64,000 bases of DNA from Triglochin maritima (GCA_963682175.1 OY821772.1:43484925-43548924), one strand, 5' to 3'. Counted from the stretch's first letter, positions 1 to 11,999 are shown. A program made the numbers and translations. Notes: generated from the letters alone by a model not told the origin.

Positions 1-1408
1 TGTTCGACCGATTATTTATATTGTTCGACCGTTATATGACTTAGACTATTATGATGACTGGTAGTTTTCGGTCGACCGAGACTCCTGAGTCGGTCGACCG
101 ATTAGACTTGTATGATTTTGACCAGACTCTAGATTTTGACCTCGTATTCGGTCGATCGGTTTTAGATTGTTGTTCAACAGTTGGGACTTAAGTGATGTGC
201 AGAGAGTTCAACCATTGCAGACTTTCGGTCGACCGAACCTATTGGGAATGGTTGACCGGTTAGACTTTTTCGGTGTGCGCATAACTGAATTCCTGGTCCT
301 TGTGATGTGTCAACTCTGTCTATGAAAACCTGTGTCCTCGCTTGGAACGTGCGCCGGGAGGTGACGACGAGTACGTTGCTCGTGCCTGCCCAGGGACTGT
401 CGTGTGGAAGAGTGTGGACACTTGGGTCGCGCCACCTTCGTTGATGGACAGTGGTGTGAAGTGATGTTGCTTGACTCTCTGTAGAGTAGAAGACCCGAGG
501 GATCGTGGATCCCAATGCATGTTGATGCATGGCTCATGGAGTATGATGACCCTGCAGACTACGGCCTGAACCCGTCCGATGTTGTGTCGGACATATGTTG
601 TACCGTCGAGGTTGTGCCGACGATGCCGCCGAGGTTTTTGCCGACGATGATGGTGTCGACGATGTTTCGGCTTGTGGTTGTGCCGTCCGATGTTGTGCCG
701 GACGTATGTTGTACCGTCGATGTTCCGACGATGATTTCTCGATTGGGCACCTATCAGGGGATGTTTGGACGGACCGGGCTACGGCTCCGTTGGGGGTGGT
801 GTAGACCACAGGGTTACCTTACGTGGAAGTGTGGACACTCCTCACCGATCCCTTTGGCTCGAGTAGTCGCGTGTGGGGGTGCGTCGTGTACTGTCTACAA
901 GACTGTATGTGCCTACGATAGTTTTCCGAGGGAGACCCGTTGTTGCTGGACTGATGTCCTTGTTGACCATTTGAGGGTATTTGTTGTTGCCGAGGAACTG
1001 AAGTCTTGTTTTACATTTGGAGGGGATTTGTTGCATTGTAGTTGTTGATATGACATGTCACTAGTATGATAAGTTCATTTACCGTACGGTTGCATTCATA
1101 TAGGCGAGCTTAACATACAAGGTTTTCTAATGGGAAACTCGGACATTGTTGTTGATTCATGTTTCATGACCGCAGTAGGTTCAGTCGGGTGGTAACAGCG
1201 GGCTCACGCATTTTGGGGTCAGGATCCTCTTCAGGCTCTTCGAGGTCTTCATGATTACTTGTATCTGTCTTTCGTTGTATTAATGTAATCATGTATTTTG
1301 ACAAACTCTAACTAGTTATTTATATGAGTAAGATTCCAGTTTGTTGACTTTTGTCTTAAGATCTTGTTTTTAAATTTTCAAATTTTCCGTTTGTTTCGGG
1401 ATGTTACA
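1..1408 (-). mobile_element. LTR family A, partial copy cut by the window edge
   Basis: Read on the minus strand the element begins at 1408 with TGTAACATCCCGAAAC, the same start as the family-A LTRs at 25024, 54796 and 62996. It shares their order of parts: AT-rich start, GC-rich tandem repeats (about 200-1030), then a cluster of CGGTCGACCG-type palindromes at 1-250. The other end lies outside the window, so length and target duplication cannot be judged. Open frames across 174-1048 come from the repeats and look like no known protein. Confidence 0.7.
572..740. repeat. Tandem duplication, period about 111 bp, inside LTR A
   Basis: A segment beginning CCGTCCGATGTTGTG at 572 recurs at 683 with few changes, each copy followed by a GTTGTACCGTCGA block. 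This is one example of the copy-specific minisatellites found at the same place in each family-A LTR. Confidence 0.7.
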
Positions 1409-1610
1409 TAAGGTGCACGCAAGTTGTGTCCCCAAGAAATATTTAGAAACTCGTTTTTTTACAAAAGAATTTAGAAAGTGTTAATAAGTAGAACAACACC
1501 CAATAAATACAAGGAATTTTTTTTCAAAATAATATTATTTTTTAATTTTTTTCCAAAATAGAGCTCATTTAAAAGTATTTTTCATACTAGACCCGCTGTC
1601 ACCACGTGGT

Positions 1611-3440
1611 TGAAAGGAATGTGTTATAAAAGTTTTACTTTTATATGTCAATTATTATGAATTGAATGTGCAAGCATTTTGTTCCTTGATTATGGTATTT
1701 CTCTTTTGGAAGTGTTAAGGAAGAGGTGCTTGGTCCTTAACCGTATAACTCTAAAAGATAATGGTTTACATAAATCAAAAGTTATTCATAATTATGGTAA
1801 TTAACATGGAACATTAATCACCGAGATAAGATTGTCGTGTTGGCCATCAATTGTTGTAGTTCTACAAATAATTGACGACACGAGTATATAAAGAGGAAAA
1901 GATTACTTTTATATATTGAATAGACCTAACAAGTAAAACATTATGGAATTGTGTTTCGTGTCATTAATGTTTTTACTGTGTCTTGGATCCTAAAATATGA
2001 GACATATCTTTTCACTCAAGAAGTGCTTAATTTGATTATTGTCTAAAGTTATCAATGAGTGTAGTGATAAAGACAATGGTTGGTTAAACATGACTTGTGT
2101 TGGAAAAGATAGCTAGTCAAACGATTATCATTGTCCCTCTTAATTGAGTGATGATATTAGTGGGCCCCTTGATAAAGTAAAATTATAATGTGCACAATGT
2201 AACTTGAGTTAAGTTACATAGTTATAATTAGCTTAGAGAGATTAAGAAATGAATATAATACAAAGATGACACATTTCTACTTTGTATATATTCTTAATAT
2301 CATGAGGCAAGAGACGGACATAAGTGGTGCACTTACATCACCAAATGTATCGTGTTTTGGTTCGGGTGGAACAAAGACATCTATGCTAATTGGGTAACTA
2401 TAATGTGTAGCTAGATACCGCTTATAGTTTGAGATATTAAGTGTTTAATATCGCTGCCAATTTGACTTACATCCTCCTATAGTTCACACCACAAAACTGA
2501 GAAACAAGAGACTTGATTTTAAGTTCATATGATGTGTCGGGTTTCATGTGAAAATAGGACACATGTGGTGAATTAATTAAAATCAATATGTCATGAGAAT
2601 TGACATAATTAGAATCATAATAAATTCATATGAGGTATATATATTATGGGGTGTAATAATTCAATATTACATAGGATAATATATTATATAAGATGTGAAT
2701 TTGCTAAAACCCCCAAAAGATCAAATTTTGTTGGAAATAAATCTAAAATTTGACAAAGGCAAAATCAGGGTCACACACGGTGAACCGTTCAAGGTTCGGT
2801 CGACCGAGGTATTTTCGGATCGGTGAACCGAAGATTTAATTAAACGTGGGTGGATTAATTCCAGATTTAATTAAAACATTTTTAGGGTGCTTATGTGGAA
2901 ATTAGAGATTAATTTTAGGAGAGAATAAACAAGAGATCATGGCTAAAGAATAGCTCTTGATAAGGATGTTTTGGTAGCCTATAAAAGGGCACCTACTCCT
3001 ACATGTTTAATACTAATGTAAAAATATTTCTCTCATTAATCTCTCCTCTAATTACCACGAAAATCTCTTAGTAATTTTGAATTTAAGATATAGAAATCTC
3101 AGGATCTCAAAGAGGGGTTATTAGCTAGATTCTAAGTCTTATTAGATATTGATTGGCTAGCTCATTTCTCTCTAATCTTGTTTAAAGTTTGGTGAACACT
3201 CGGAGTCAAATCCATGGACGATTCAACGGGCAACGCGACTCCGGATCTTCAAAAAGGTTTTAGAGAACTTTTAGGTATGATTCTATCTTTATGATTTATT
3301 TTAATAAATGTAGTGTTGCATGATATTAGAATAAACACAGAGTGATGTACATAGAAATTGTTGAAAATATGAAAATCGATCTTTTATGTTGTAATAATTT
3401 TTTAAAAATATATACATACATTGGGACACAAAATCCTACA
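1611..3440 (+). mobile_element. Solo LTR, family B, inserted in the MULE1 terminal repeat
   Basis: The LTR starts TGAAAGGAATGTG and ends AAATCCTACA, with perfect 5-bp target duplications GTGGT at 1606-1610 and 3441-3445. Joining the flanks restores the MULE terminal repeat. A TATA-like CCTATAAAAGGG lies at about 2979-2990, just downstream of a short palindrome cluster (about 2795-2835, containing GGTCGACC). No internal retrotransposon region is attached, so it is a solo LTR. Related copies lie at 5175-5882, 34969-37144 and 60428-62549 on the minus strand. Confidence 0.9.
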
Positions 3441-3445
3441 GTGGT

Positions 3446-3725
3446 GACACGTGCCGGCGGTGAATTTTGTCTTTTCGTGTCTAGAGAACTCGACATCACC
3501 AGTGCCGAGTTCGGTTTAGCTTTTATTGCCCAACACTTCAAATTTCGCTCGACGTGAGTTGCGAGGAGAATAGTTCAAATAGAACTCGGCATCACAAGTG
3601 TCGAGTTCTATTTGAACTATTGTTCTCCTGGCAACTCAGATCGTGCATGAGATGGAGGACCAAGAGAACAATGGTTTAAATTGAACTCGGCACTGAAGAT
3701 GCCAAGTTCTATTGAAGAGTGCAAG
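3446..3725. repeat. MULE1 left terminal inverted repeat (continuation)
   Basis: This is the inner part of the left terminal repeat, interrupted by the solo LTR from its outer 98 bp (1513-1610). It contains palindromic units such as GAACTCGGCATC followed by the inverted arm at about 3586-3612 and 3684-3712. It matches 12000-12387 in inverted orientation, including the shared TTTTATTGCCCAACACTTCA. Confidence 0.8.
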
Positions 3726-4019
3726 TTCATTTATTTTAGGAACTCAACAACTTCATTTCCTGTTTAAATACATTTTGAAACAAAGACAATCACTCCAATT
3801 ACAAAAAATTCAACAACAAACACAAGCATTTCCAAGTAGCAAAATACAACCAATTTTACCATTTCCTACTTCCTAAATTTCAACACACCAAAAAATTCAA
3901 GTTTAACACAATATGTAACATTTTAACATAAAACCAAAAGTAGTGTAATAACAACCAAATACGTTTAACACAACTAAATATCTATCCTAAGTGACATCTT
4001 AATCTCTTCTTCCTTTTAG

Positions 4020-7000
4020 GACGTGCTTGAGCACGTCCTCTCCCCTTGTCGTGTCCCCTTCCTCGTACTGCATTATCTGTATCCTAAGTCAGACCGTCAG
4101 CGTCCTCTTGAGTGTGTGAATCTTCTTCTTCAACGACACGATCCTGACTCAAATGTAATGTCGGTTCTTCAGCATCAAAACACATCAGCCAAGCCTTCAT
4201 TTTTTCCTTCAATTTTGCAATCATTGAAGAGCATGTCTTGTGATCTCTGATTACCTCGTGAATTTGATGGAGTTCTTCGTGGAACTCATAAACTCCGTGT
4301 ACCTACAGATAATTAAATAGTTCATCAATTACTAAACACAATTTTAAAATGTGGTAATTGTGAAAATAAATGTTTAGATCTTATCATCTCCCGCTCTCTA
4401 CCCGCTCGAGGTTTGTATAAGCTATGAGACGGAGCCAAGGTGTGATGAACAATCCAACGTACGGTGATGCTGCAATACCATTCCATATACATATGTGTGC
4501 TCTCTTCAGGAGTGACACTTAGGAGTGGTCGCTCAAACTGTAGATGATATCTTCTGTGCGACCAATGCTGAATGAATCGGTGATTTTCCGCCAACCAATT
4601 AACGTCTGCCCTCCCCTGAGCCGATTTCACCACATGTCTCTCCATCAGCTATGGAATGTGCTGCTGTAGACCTAACTGTCTCATCACTCGGTCTGGACAA
4701 TGCATAACCATCTCACCAAAATTTATAAGCCAAGTACAACTCGTCCTGGTCTCTGAACCTTCTGTACATAGTGGTGCCCTATCGTCCTCCGGGTATAATA
4801 ATGGTATGCTCTTCAAAGGCCTCCCAATGTGTAGATGTTCCCAACACCACAATTGCAGGAACGTAAGAAAAACACACAGATGTTTGGTCGGAATCGGTGA
4901 AGCTTCGTCTAACATGTGATATAAGTGGGCTAGAGCCGCACAACCCAACTGTACTCTTATGTGACGGCCAAATCTCCGAGCAAAGACATGTACTTCAAGT
5001 GAACCATCGTGTCGCTCTTATCTGCCAAAATACTGCATCCCAGCAGGAACATAATAAAGGTTTTAGTGTGTCGTGTAACCGTCTCCTCGTGAGCATCAAA
5101 AGGTAACTGCTGAAACTGAGCTTGCAACCAACCCAGAGTTACGAAACCCTTACGACCCAAGTCATCGAGGACCTTGTAGGATTTCGTGTCCCTATGTATG
5201 TATATATTTTAAAAAAATTAATACAAACATACAAGATCGATTTCATATTTTCATTGATTTTACGTACATGTATTTGTTTATTCTAATATCATGCATTCCT
5301 ACACATTAAAATAAACAAATGATAGAGGATCATACCCAAAGGTTCTCTAAAACCTTTTAGAAAATCCGGAGTTCCGTTGCTCGTCGAATCGCCCGCCGAT
5401 TCGCCTCCAAGTGTTCACCAAACTCTAAACAAGATTAGAGAGAAAGGAACTAGTCAATCAATCTCTAATTAGGCTTAGAATCTAGCTAATAACTCATCTT
5501 TAAGCTCCTGAGATTTCTATCTCCAAAACTTAAAACTATTAAGAGATTTTCGTGGTGATTAAGGGAGAGATTAATGAGAAAAAGAATTTTTGCATTAACA
5601 TAAACAAGTAGGATTATGGGTCCTTTTATAGGCTCCCAAAACATCTTTATCAAGAACTATTCTTTAGTCATGATCTCTTGCTTATTCTCTCCTAAAATTA
5701 ATATCAAATTGCCACATAAGCATCCTAGAAAATGTTTAATTAAATCTGGAATTAATCCAACCCATGATCAAATTATTCTCTTAATAATTCACGTAAAAAT
5801 CGTGCTTTTCGGTTGACCGAGAATTCTTCTCGGTTAACCGAACCATTCGGTTTTAACACATGTTTGGTGGACCGTGAGCTAGCCAATCAATCTCTTAAAT
5901 AAATGTTTAAATCTTACCATCTCTCGCTCTCTTCCCCTTCGAGATCTTTATAAGGTATGAGTCAGAGCCAAGCTTTGATGAACAATCCAACGTACGGTGA
6001 TGCTCCAGTACCATTCCATATACAACTGTGCTCTCTTCAGGAGTGACACCTAGGAGTGGTCGCTCAAACTGTAGATGATCTCTTCTATGCGACCAATGCT
6101 GAATGAATCAATGATTTTCCGCCAACCAATTAACGAATGCCCTCCCCTGATTCGATTTCACCACATCTCTCCATCGGCTCTGGAATGTGCTGATGTAGAC
6201 CTAATTGTCTCATCACTCGGTCTAGACAATGCATAACCATCTCACCAAAATTTATAAGTCAAGTACGGATCGTCCAGGTCTCTGAACCTTCCGTACATAG
6301 TGGTGGTAACTGACTAAGATCCAAATGTGCATAAGGGTCCCAGATCACTTGATCGAATTCCTGCACGTCCAGCTCATTCCGATAAAAATCAAGTGTCGTC
6401 ATCTTTGCACTACCCTTGAATGTTCTTGGTCGTCTCCAACGGGCACCTAATGGTGCCCTATCGTCCTCCGGGTATAATAATGGTTTGCTCTTCAAAGGCC
6501 TCCCAATGTGTAGATGTTCCCAGCACCACAATTGCAGGAACGTAAGAAAAGCACTTTGGTCGGAATCAGTGAAGCTTCGTCTAACATGTGATATAAGTGG
6601 GTCAAAGCCGCACTACCTCAACTGTACTCCGATGTGACGGCCAAATCTCCGAGCAAAGACATGTACTTCAAGTGAACCATCGTGTCGCTCTTATCTGCCA
6701 AAATACGTCATCCCAGCTGGAACAGAATAAAAGTTCTGGTGTGTCGTGTAACTGTCTCCTCATCAACATCAAAATGCAACTGCTGAAATTGAGCGTGCAA
6801 CCAACCCAATGTTACGGAACCCTTACGACCCAAGTCATCGGGGACCTGACCCAATCAATCCATGCAGACCTCTGACCAAACGTACTCCTGAGACTCACAC
6901 ACCGGCAAACCATCTACGTGCAAGCCGGTAATCAAAGAGATGTCATGCAAATGACAGGTGCAAGTAATCTCACCATGTCGCGGGTGAAATGAATGAGTCT

Positions 7001-7175
7001 CCGGTCTCTAACGCTCAACCATCGCCCCCAACAAGGTATGATCCAACTGGACTCAGCCCAACCGAGTAACTGTGTCAAACCCCGCCATATCTAGCAGAAA
7101 CAACATCCTCTCATCAGTGATCTGTCATTCGTTGAGCTTCGATCCATGGTCAACGCATTTTACGTCATCCACATC
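4020..7175 (-). pseudogene. Plant mobile domain (MAIN-like) gene of MULE1, decayed and partly duplicated
   Basis: Translated minus-strand pieces carry plant mobile domain signatures: a segment reading ERMLFLLDMAGFDTVTRLG near 7070-7110, DEETVTRHTKTFI, WCWEHLHIGRPLKS, then LINFGEMVMHCPDRVMRQLG at the C-terminal side. In plants this domain occurs in MAIN/MAIL proteins needed for meristem maintenance and silencing, and is frequent inside transposons. The reading frame is broken by stops (including a TGA where Trp is expected, in GSKLNE-stop-QITDERM) and frameshifts. The C-terminal half is present twice: 4325-5174, followed by an LTR fragment, and again at about 5895-6860 with an empty LTR site. 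It is a fossil coding region, not an expressed gene model. Confidence 0.75.
5175..5882 (-). mobile_element. Truncated family-B LTR in MULE1
   Basis: It begins TGTAGGATTTCGTG after GACCT, the same insertion point and flanking sequence as the complete copy at 34969 in MULE2, and is very similar to that copy through its TATA region (CCTTTTATAGG in plus orientation). It stops at the sequence GAGCTAG (5876-5882) and has no right end or second GACCT. MULE sequence resumes at about 5895. Confidence 0.85.
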
Positions 7176-7868
7176 CCAAAACACACGCTTAAACATCTCA
7201 TCGTCTGGATTTACTTGTACGGTCTCTATTTCGACAACAGATCCTTCATTGTTTTGACAGAGAACTGTGAGGAACCTTGGCATATCCCTAAAACTGTCTT
7301 CTCGGCACCATAAATTCGGTTCAACATTTTCTGCCTAGCATACCATGCTTTAGTGTAACCGATTTCAAGTGAGTATTTGGTCTTCACCCTTTCCATTATC
7401 TCAGCAGGAGTAATTGGGAACTTAGTTTTAACATATGACATTATCAAGTCGCAAACAAAATTAACACTGCATTGTTTGTTGTCGTTTAGCAACATCAGAT
7501 TGAAACAAGTGTGCTCGGCATCGTACGCTTTCACTTGAAAATATCTGCAGCCTTTTGGGACAGACGCAATGTAGACGCTATTTGCAATTATCCTCATCAT
7601 GACGAAGACAATGAACAATATACCATTTCGTTGAAGAAACCACAACTAAATACTGAACAAACTTTTTAATGTGCCACAACTGCAGAGCGTGAACCAAATC
7701 ATCTTTCGTTGGGAAATTTCATTTATCCCAAAAAGAACGACCATCTTCCGTATGTCAATCACCCCGTTCCAAATTGTTCGCAGCATCGAAGAATGAGTGC
7801 TCAATTACAGAATTCTCTGTCCAGTTGTCGTCCCTGAAGATATCGGAAAGTTTATTAAGAGTTGGAAC

Positions 7869-8680
7869 TGGGGGTGTTAACGGATCGGATAAAGGTATAT
7901 CCATATTCGTATCCACATGAAATTTACGGATTCAGATACGGATAAAGATTGTTTGCGGATATGAAAAGTCTATATCCGTTCGGATATTTGACGGATTCGG
8001 AGCGGATACGGATGATATCCGCATCCGTAAACATAATTCACAACCTTATAGCATTTTTTCATTTTCACTTAGACAAATTCTTATACATAGTCACATTTAT
8101 AACTTTATTTGGTTTCAAATATTAATTTACTTTATCTTAACTTCTAACTTCATATTCTGAAAATGAGAACAATATTCAATGCTTGAATAAATGTGATCAG
8201 TAGATGTATTTTTATTTGAATAAATAAATTTAAACTATATATTCAAAATATAATCACACAAGGTTGAAATATGAATACTTCTAGGTATAATAATGTATTG
8301 CATAAGTATATGATACAAATACTGATACAAATGTTGAAATACAGATATGTAGTTCCGAAACAGATATTATTCGGGTTAGTACTTTAGGGTTAGTAATTTA
8401 GAATAGTTTATATAGTTGGGTATTTTATAGAAAAAATACCTAACTTCTATATATCATTAATTTAAAGAATAGCTATATATATATATATAATACATATATG
8501 AATACGGATACGAATCAGATATTATACGGATCGGATGTACCAATAACCATATCTGCTCCACGACTTTACGGATTGGATAAAAATACAGTCTTACGAATAT
8601 TTTTTCTCGGATCGAATGTCCAAATTCAAATACGGATACAGACGGATGCTCGGATATTCGAATATCCACTGACACCCCTA
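7869..8680. mobile_element. hAT-type nonautonomous element
   Basis: An 812-bp element starts TGGGGGTGTTAACGG and ends CTGACACCCCTA. Its ends are short inverted repeats, and perfect 8-bp duplications GTTGGAAC flank it (7861-7868, 8681-8688), the duplication length of hAT transposons. Both subterminal regions are rich in GGATAYGGAT/ATCCGTATCC repeats. It carries no transposase and interrupts the MULE1 transposase remnant. Confidence 0.88.
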
Positions 8681-8862
8681 GTTGGAACCATGTCGTTGTT
8701 AGCAACTACATCATCAACAACGTCGTCTTCACGGTTTCTGGATTTGCTCATCGCATATATGACATCTTGTGTCTCCAGAACGACTTCATTAGCAAAAACA
8801 CATTCAGGTTCATCTTCTACAACGAATGGTGTACTGTAATCTCCAAATTCCTCAGTGTCATC

Positions 8863-10378
8863 TGTTGGCTTTTTGGCCTTAATCTATGTTTTGATGATTT
8901 AATCAACCTAATCTTAATTGTGATCATGTAGAGTAGCACACATGTTGCATTGCATATATATTTCTTTGTGCTAACCTCAACAGGTGATCAAGACTCAAGG
9001 AAGAAAGGAAATCAAGTCAATACATGTAATCATGCTCATTTGAAGACATGTAATTTTTATTTCTTTGAGTCTTAGGAACTTTGTGTAATTAAACATACTT
9101 GAGCTAAAAACTACTCAAACACACACTAGGTTCCCTATAGACGTCCCACACAAAAATTCACATAATTTGGAATTCAATAGATCACCCAAACTTAGACCGG
9201 AAAACACTAAACCAAAACCTGAACAGTCTGCCCACATTCGGTCGACCGGAACAGATCGTTCGGTCGAACGAGTGATCATATATCATGTAAGTGTTTTACT
9301 GCCCAAGTTCGGTCGACCGTCCAGACCTTTTCGGTCGACCGAGTAACAATATTTTTTCGACCGTTTTTTTTGTCGTATTATACCCAACGGTCGTATTCGT
9401 ATTATCTCCATATACCCTAAATATATTTAGTGTATTGGTCGATCGAGGACTTTGTTCAGTCGACCAAACTTATGTTCCTTGACAAACCCAGAGTGCTTGT
9501 CGATTTTCGGTCGACCGAATATAATCTTGTTTATCAACCCCAAAGAGCCTGGTGTGAATCGGTCGACCGAACCTATCTCGGTGTTCGACCGATCACTTAA
9601 GTGTACTTGAGTCATAGCCTTTGGTGGTCGACCGTTTCTTAACCGGTCGACCGAACCGAGTTCTAAATTACCAAACGGTCGACCGTTCCGCCCGATCCGG
9701 TCGATCGAACTTACTCATAATTGTGTCCTGTCAGTTTCTATTTTGTGTATTTTACACAATCTTTACCCAATTCATCCCCAATGGCTATAATTCTTTAGGA
9801 GCTTATAAATAGAGTTGTAAAACACATTTTAACACAACTCTCCCAGTACTATTTGTCTTTTACATTAGAGAGAAAGCTCCGAACACTCCAAGCCTCAAAC
9901 CTTCCACACTTTAGTCTTAAATCATATTCTCATTTAATTTTATCTGGTTTTTAGAGAGTGTTGTTCCACTCATTGTTGTGCAAGGAAGCAAATGTCTTGA
10001 TGAAAGCCCAAGACAAGAGTATAGACTTCGGTGAGAGCCCTAAGTGTCACTCTCGGATTGTGAGAGGATGAGCCAAGCTCGGCGAGGGTTGTTCGCGAGT
10101 TTGAAGATTGTAAAGGTGTTCTCTCCCGGCCCGGAACGGGGAGTGGTTAGTGAAGTCGTGAGCGGAGATCGGTGATCGGAGCGGAGCTTGCAAGAGAGGA
10201 CTAGGACCCTAGTGGGGTGCCGAACCTCTATAAAAATCCCCTGACTCCTTGTGGTTTGCATTTTCCATTCCTTTACTTGCTTGTTTAGTTTTAAATTCCA
10301 CTGCATATCTTTGATCGTTAAACAAGTAGGTAATTAGGGTTAAAAGTGATTAGAATAAGAGACCCTCACGATCCTACA
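8863..10378 (+). mobile_element. Solo LTR, family C
   Basis: The 1516-bp LTR starts TGTTGGCTTTTTGG and ends CACGATCCTACA, with perfect 5-bp duplications TCATC at 8858-8862 and 10379-10383. A promoter-like GCTTATAAATAGAG lies at about 9800-9813, about 100 bp downstream of a dense array of CGGTCGACCG palindromes (9238-9700). No internal region is attached. A truncated copy of the same family lies inverted at about 29935-31032. Confidence 0.9.
9238..9700. repeat. Palindrome array (CGGTCGACCG type) in LTR C
   Basis: Eight exact GGTCGACC octamers plus variants (GGTCGATCG, GTTCGACCG, AGTCGACC) occur in about 460 bp, at irregular spacings of roughly 15-200 bp. The spacer sequences are not repeated, so this is a cluster of sites rather than a satellite. 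Confidence 0.85.
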
Positions 10379-11999
10379 TCATCATCTTCAATGTTATGCA
10401 TCTCTTGCATGCATTCTGGTCGACTAAAATGAATTGGGTCAACAACTGACAAACCAAGCCCAGGGGAGGGATATGAGGTAGACGGTCCAGCCTTACCGAC
10501 AAACTCATCATGACTGTAATGCATGAGTTCAAATTGCGACATACCAGGATAAGGATTTGCACTGGTAAACAGAATGTCAGATGCATTTTCTTGTCATTCA
10601 TTGTCTGTTTGTTGGTAGTTCTGCGATTGGAAAAATGGAATTTGCTGGTATGCCAGAACTTCGATTGTAGAATTTAGACTTATATTCAAATCTATTCTGC
10701 ATTCCCAACCGGTCGACCTTACTGTACCCATACTCCGGCGAATGAGTGTTGGTTGTCAGCGTAGGGTCGGGCACTTTAGGTTCAGCTTCCACATACACTC
10801 CAACCACATACATCTTTTTAAACAAACACATCATTCCATAAATCAACCTATCATTGGTTAATGAAGCGTATGTCCAATCATTGTTTAATGACAATTTTGC
10901 CGTCAACTTCACATCAAATATATTGTGTGGATAACAACATTCGAATCTTATGACATCCATTATATCCCCATATTTTATGTTCAACGGAACAACTAACAAT
11001 TTACGGTCAGATCCTGTATACTCTGCAACATATCCGTTACATTCTAATTTCCCATTATACATGACCAACAAAGATCATTCATCATCTTTATCCATTTCTA
11101 ACATATATTAATTAAATTTGAAAATATGTTCAAGTGAGATGGTTGTTCTTCTATTACTAATTAATTAAAGAATTGAATGTACTAAAATGTTTTAAAAATT
11201 ACCTCAATCGAGTATAGTAGCAAACGATTGTAAACGTCGAACAATGAGTGTAGTAGCAAAATCAACTACAATAAACAACGTTACGATTAATGTTAGATTT
11301 TAAAAAAAATTGACAGAACCTCCCATATATTTTCAAATGCGTAAAATTTAAACATGCGCTGTAAAAAGAACTAACGATACTACAAATAACATTCTCAACT
11401 TCCAAACATCTAAATAACGACATATTTCACAAATTCAAACGACATACATTCAAACAACATACAAAATCACGACATATTTAAAACACATATTTCTCAACTT
11501 CAACACATTTTTTCCATTAAAACTCACATACATTCATTACTCTATTTTTAAGATTACAAAAATCAAACTTCAATTCCAACATACAATCAAAGACATGCAT
11601 TCAAATCTAAATAAATTATTTTTAATTTTACATTCATTAAAACTAACATACATTCAAACCAAAATAACAACAAAAAATCTAATTTCAATCACAATAATCA
11701 AACTTAAATTCAACTATTTTTAAGATTGCTACCGTAGACCTGCAATCAACAAAAATGAAATGAATAATCAACTAAGAAACAAGAAATAAATAGTTTGGCA
11801 TAAAAACCCAAAATCGAAATCGAAATCTAACCAAAATGGGTTCCTAAACCAACAAAAACACTACAATCATACTTTAAAATAACAATGTATATCATCCTAA
11901 TACATAAAAAAAACAAGAAAAACGGTGGAAAACGAAAAAATCGAAACCATAACATTTAAATCGCGAGAACTCAGCGGAGGGGGAGAGGGGGCGTCAGAC

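Larger units (their letters stand above)
7176..11071 (-). pseudogene. MuDR-type transposase, N-terminal part only, broken
   Basis: The N-terminal block (10598-11071) begins MLVMYNGKLECNGYVAEYTG, like the N-terminal PB1-like region of plant MURA-related transposases. Beyond the inserted LTR, 7640-7868 reads FPTKDDLVHALQLWHIKK, and 7226-7645 contains the FQVKAYDAEHTC and IGYTKAWYARQKML signatures of the MULE transposase N-terminal domain. A frameshift near 7306 is needed to continue into FRDMPRFLTVLCQNNEGSVVE and then FKRVFW. Immediately after FKRVFW (position 7176) the sequence becomes the second exon of the PMD gene, so the DDE catalytic core and zinc finger are missing. Two later insertions (7869-8680, 8863-10378) also interrupt it. 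It cannot encode an active transposase. Confidence 0.75.

Noticed and set aside
515..1048. Open frame of 177 codons near the left edge
   Set aside because: It runs through the tandem repeats of a family-A LTR; the translation is low in complexity and matches no family.
9238..9700. CRISPR-like array
   Set aside because: Repeats are 8-12-bp palindromes at irregular spacing in eukaryotic LTRs; there are no uniform spacers and no cas genes.
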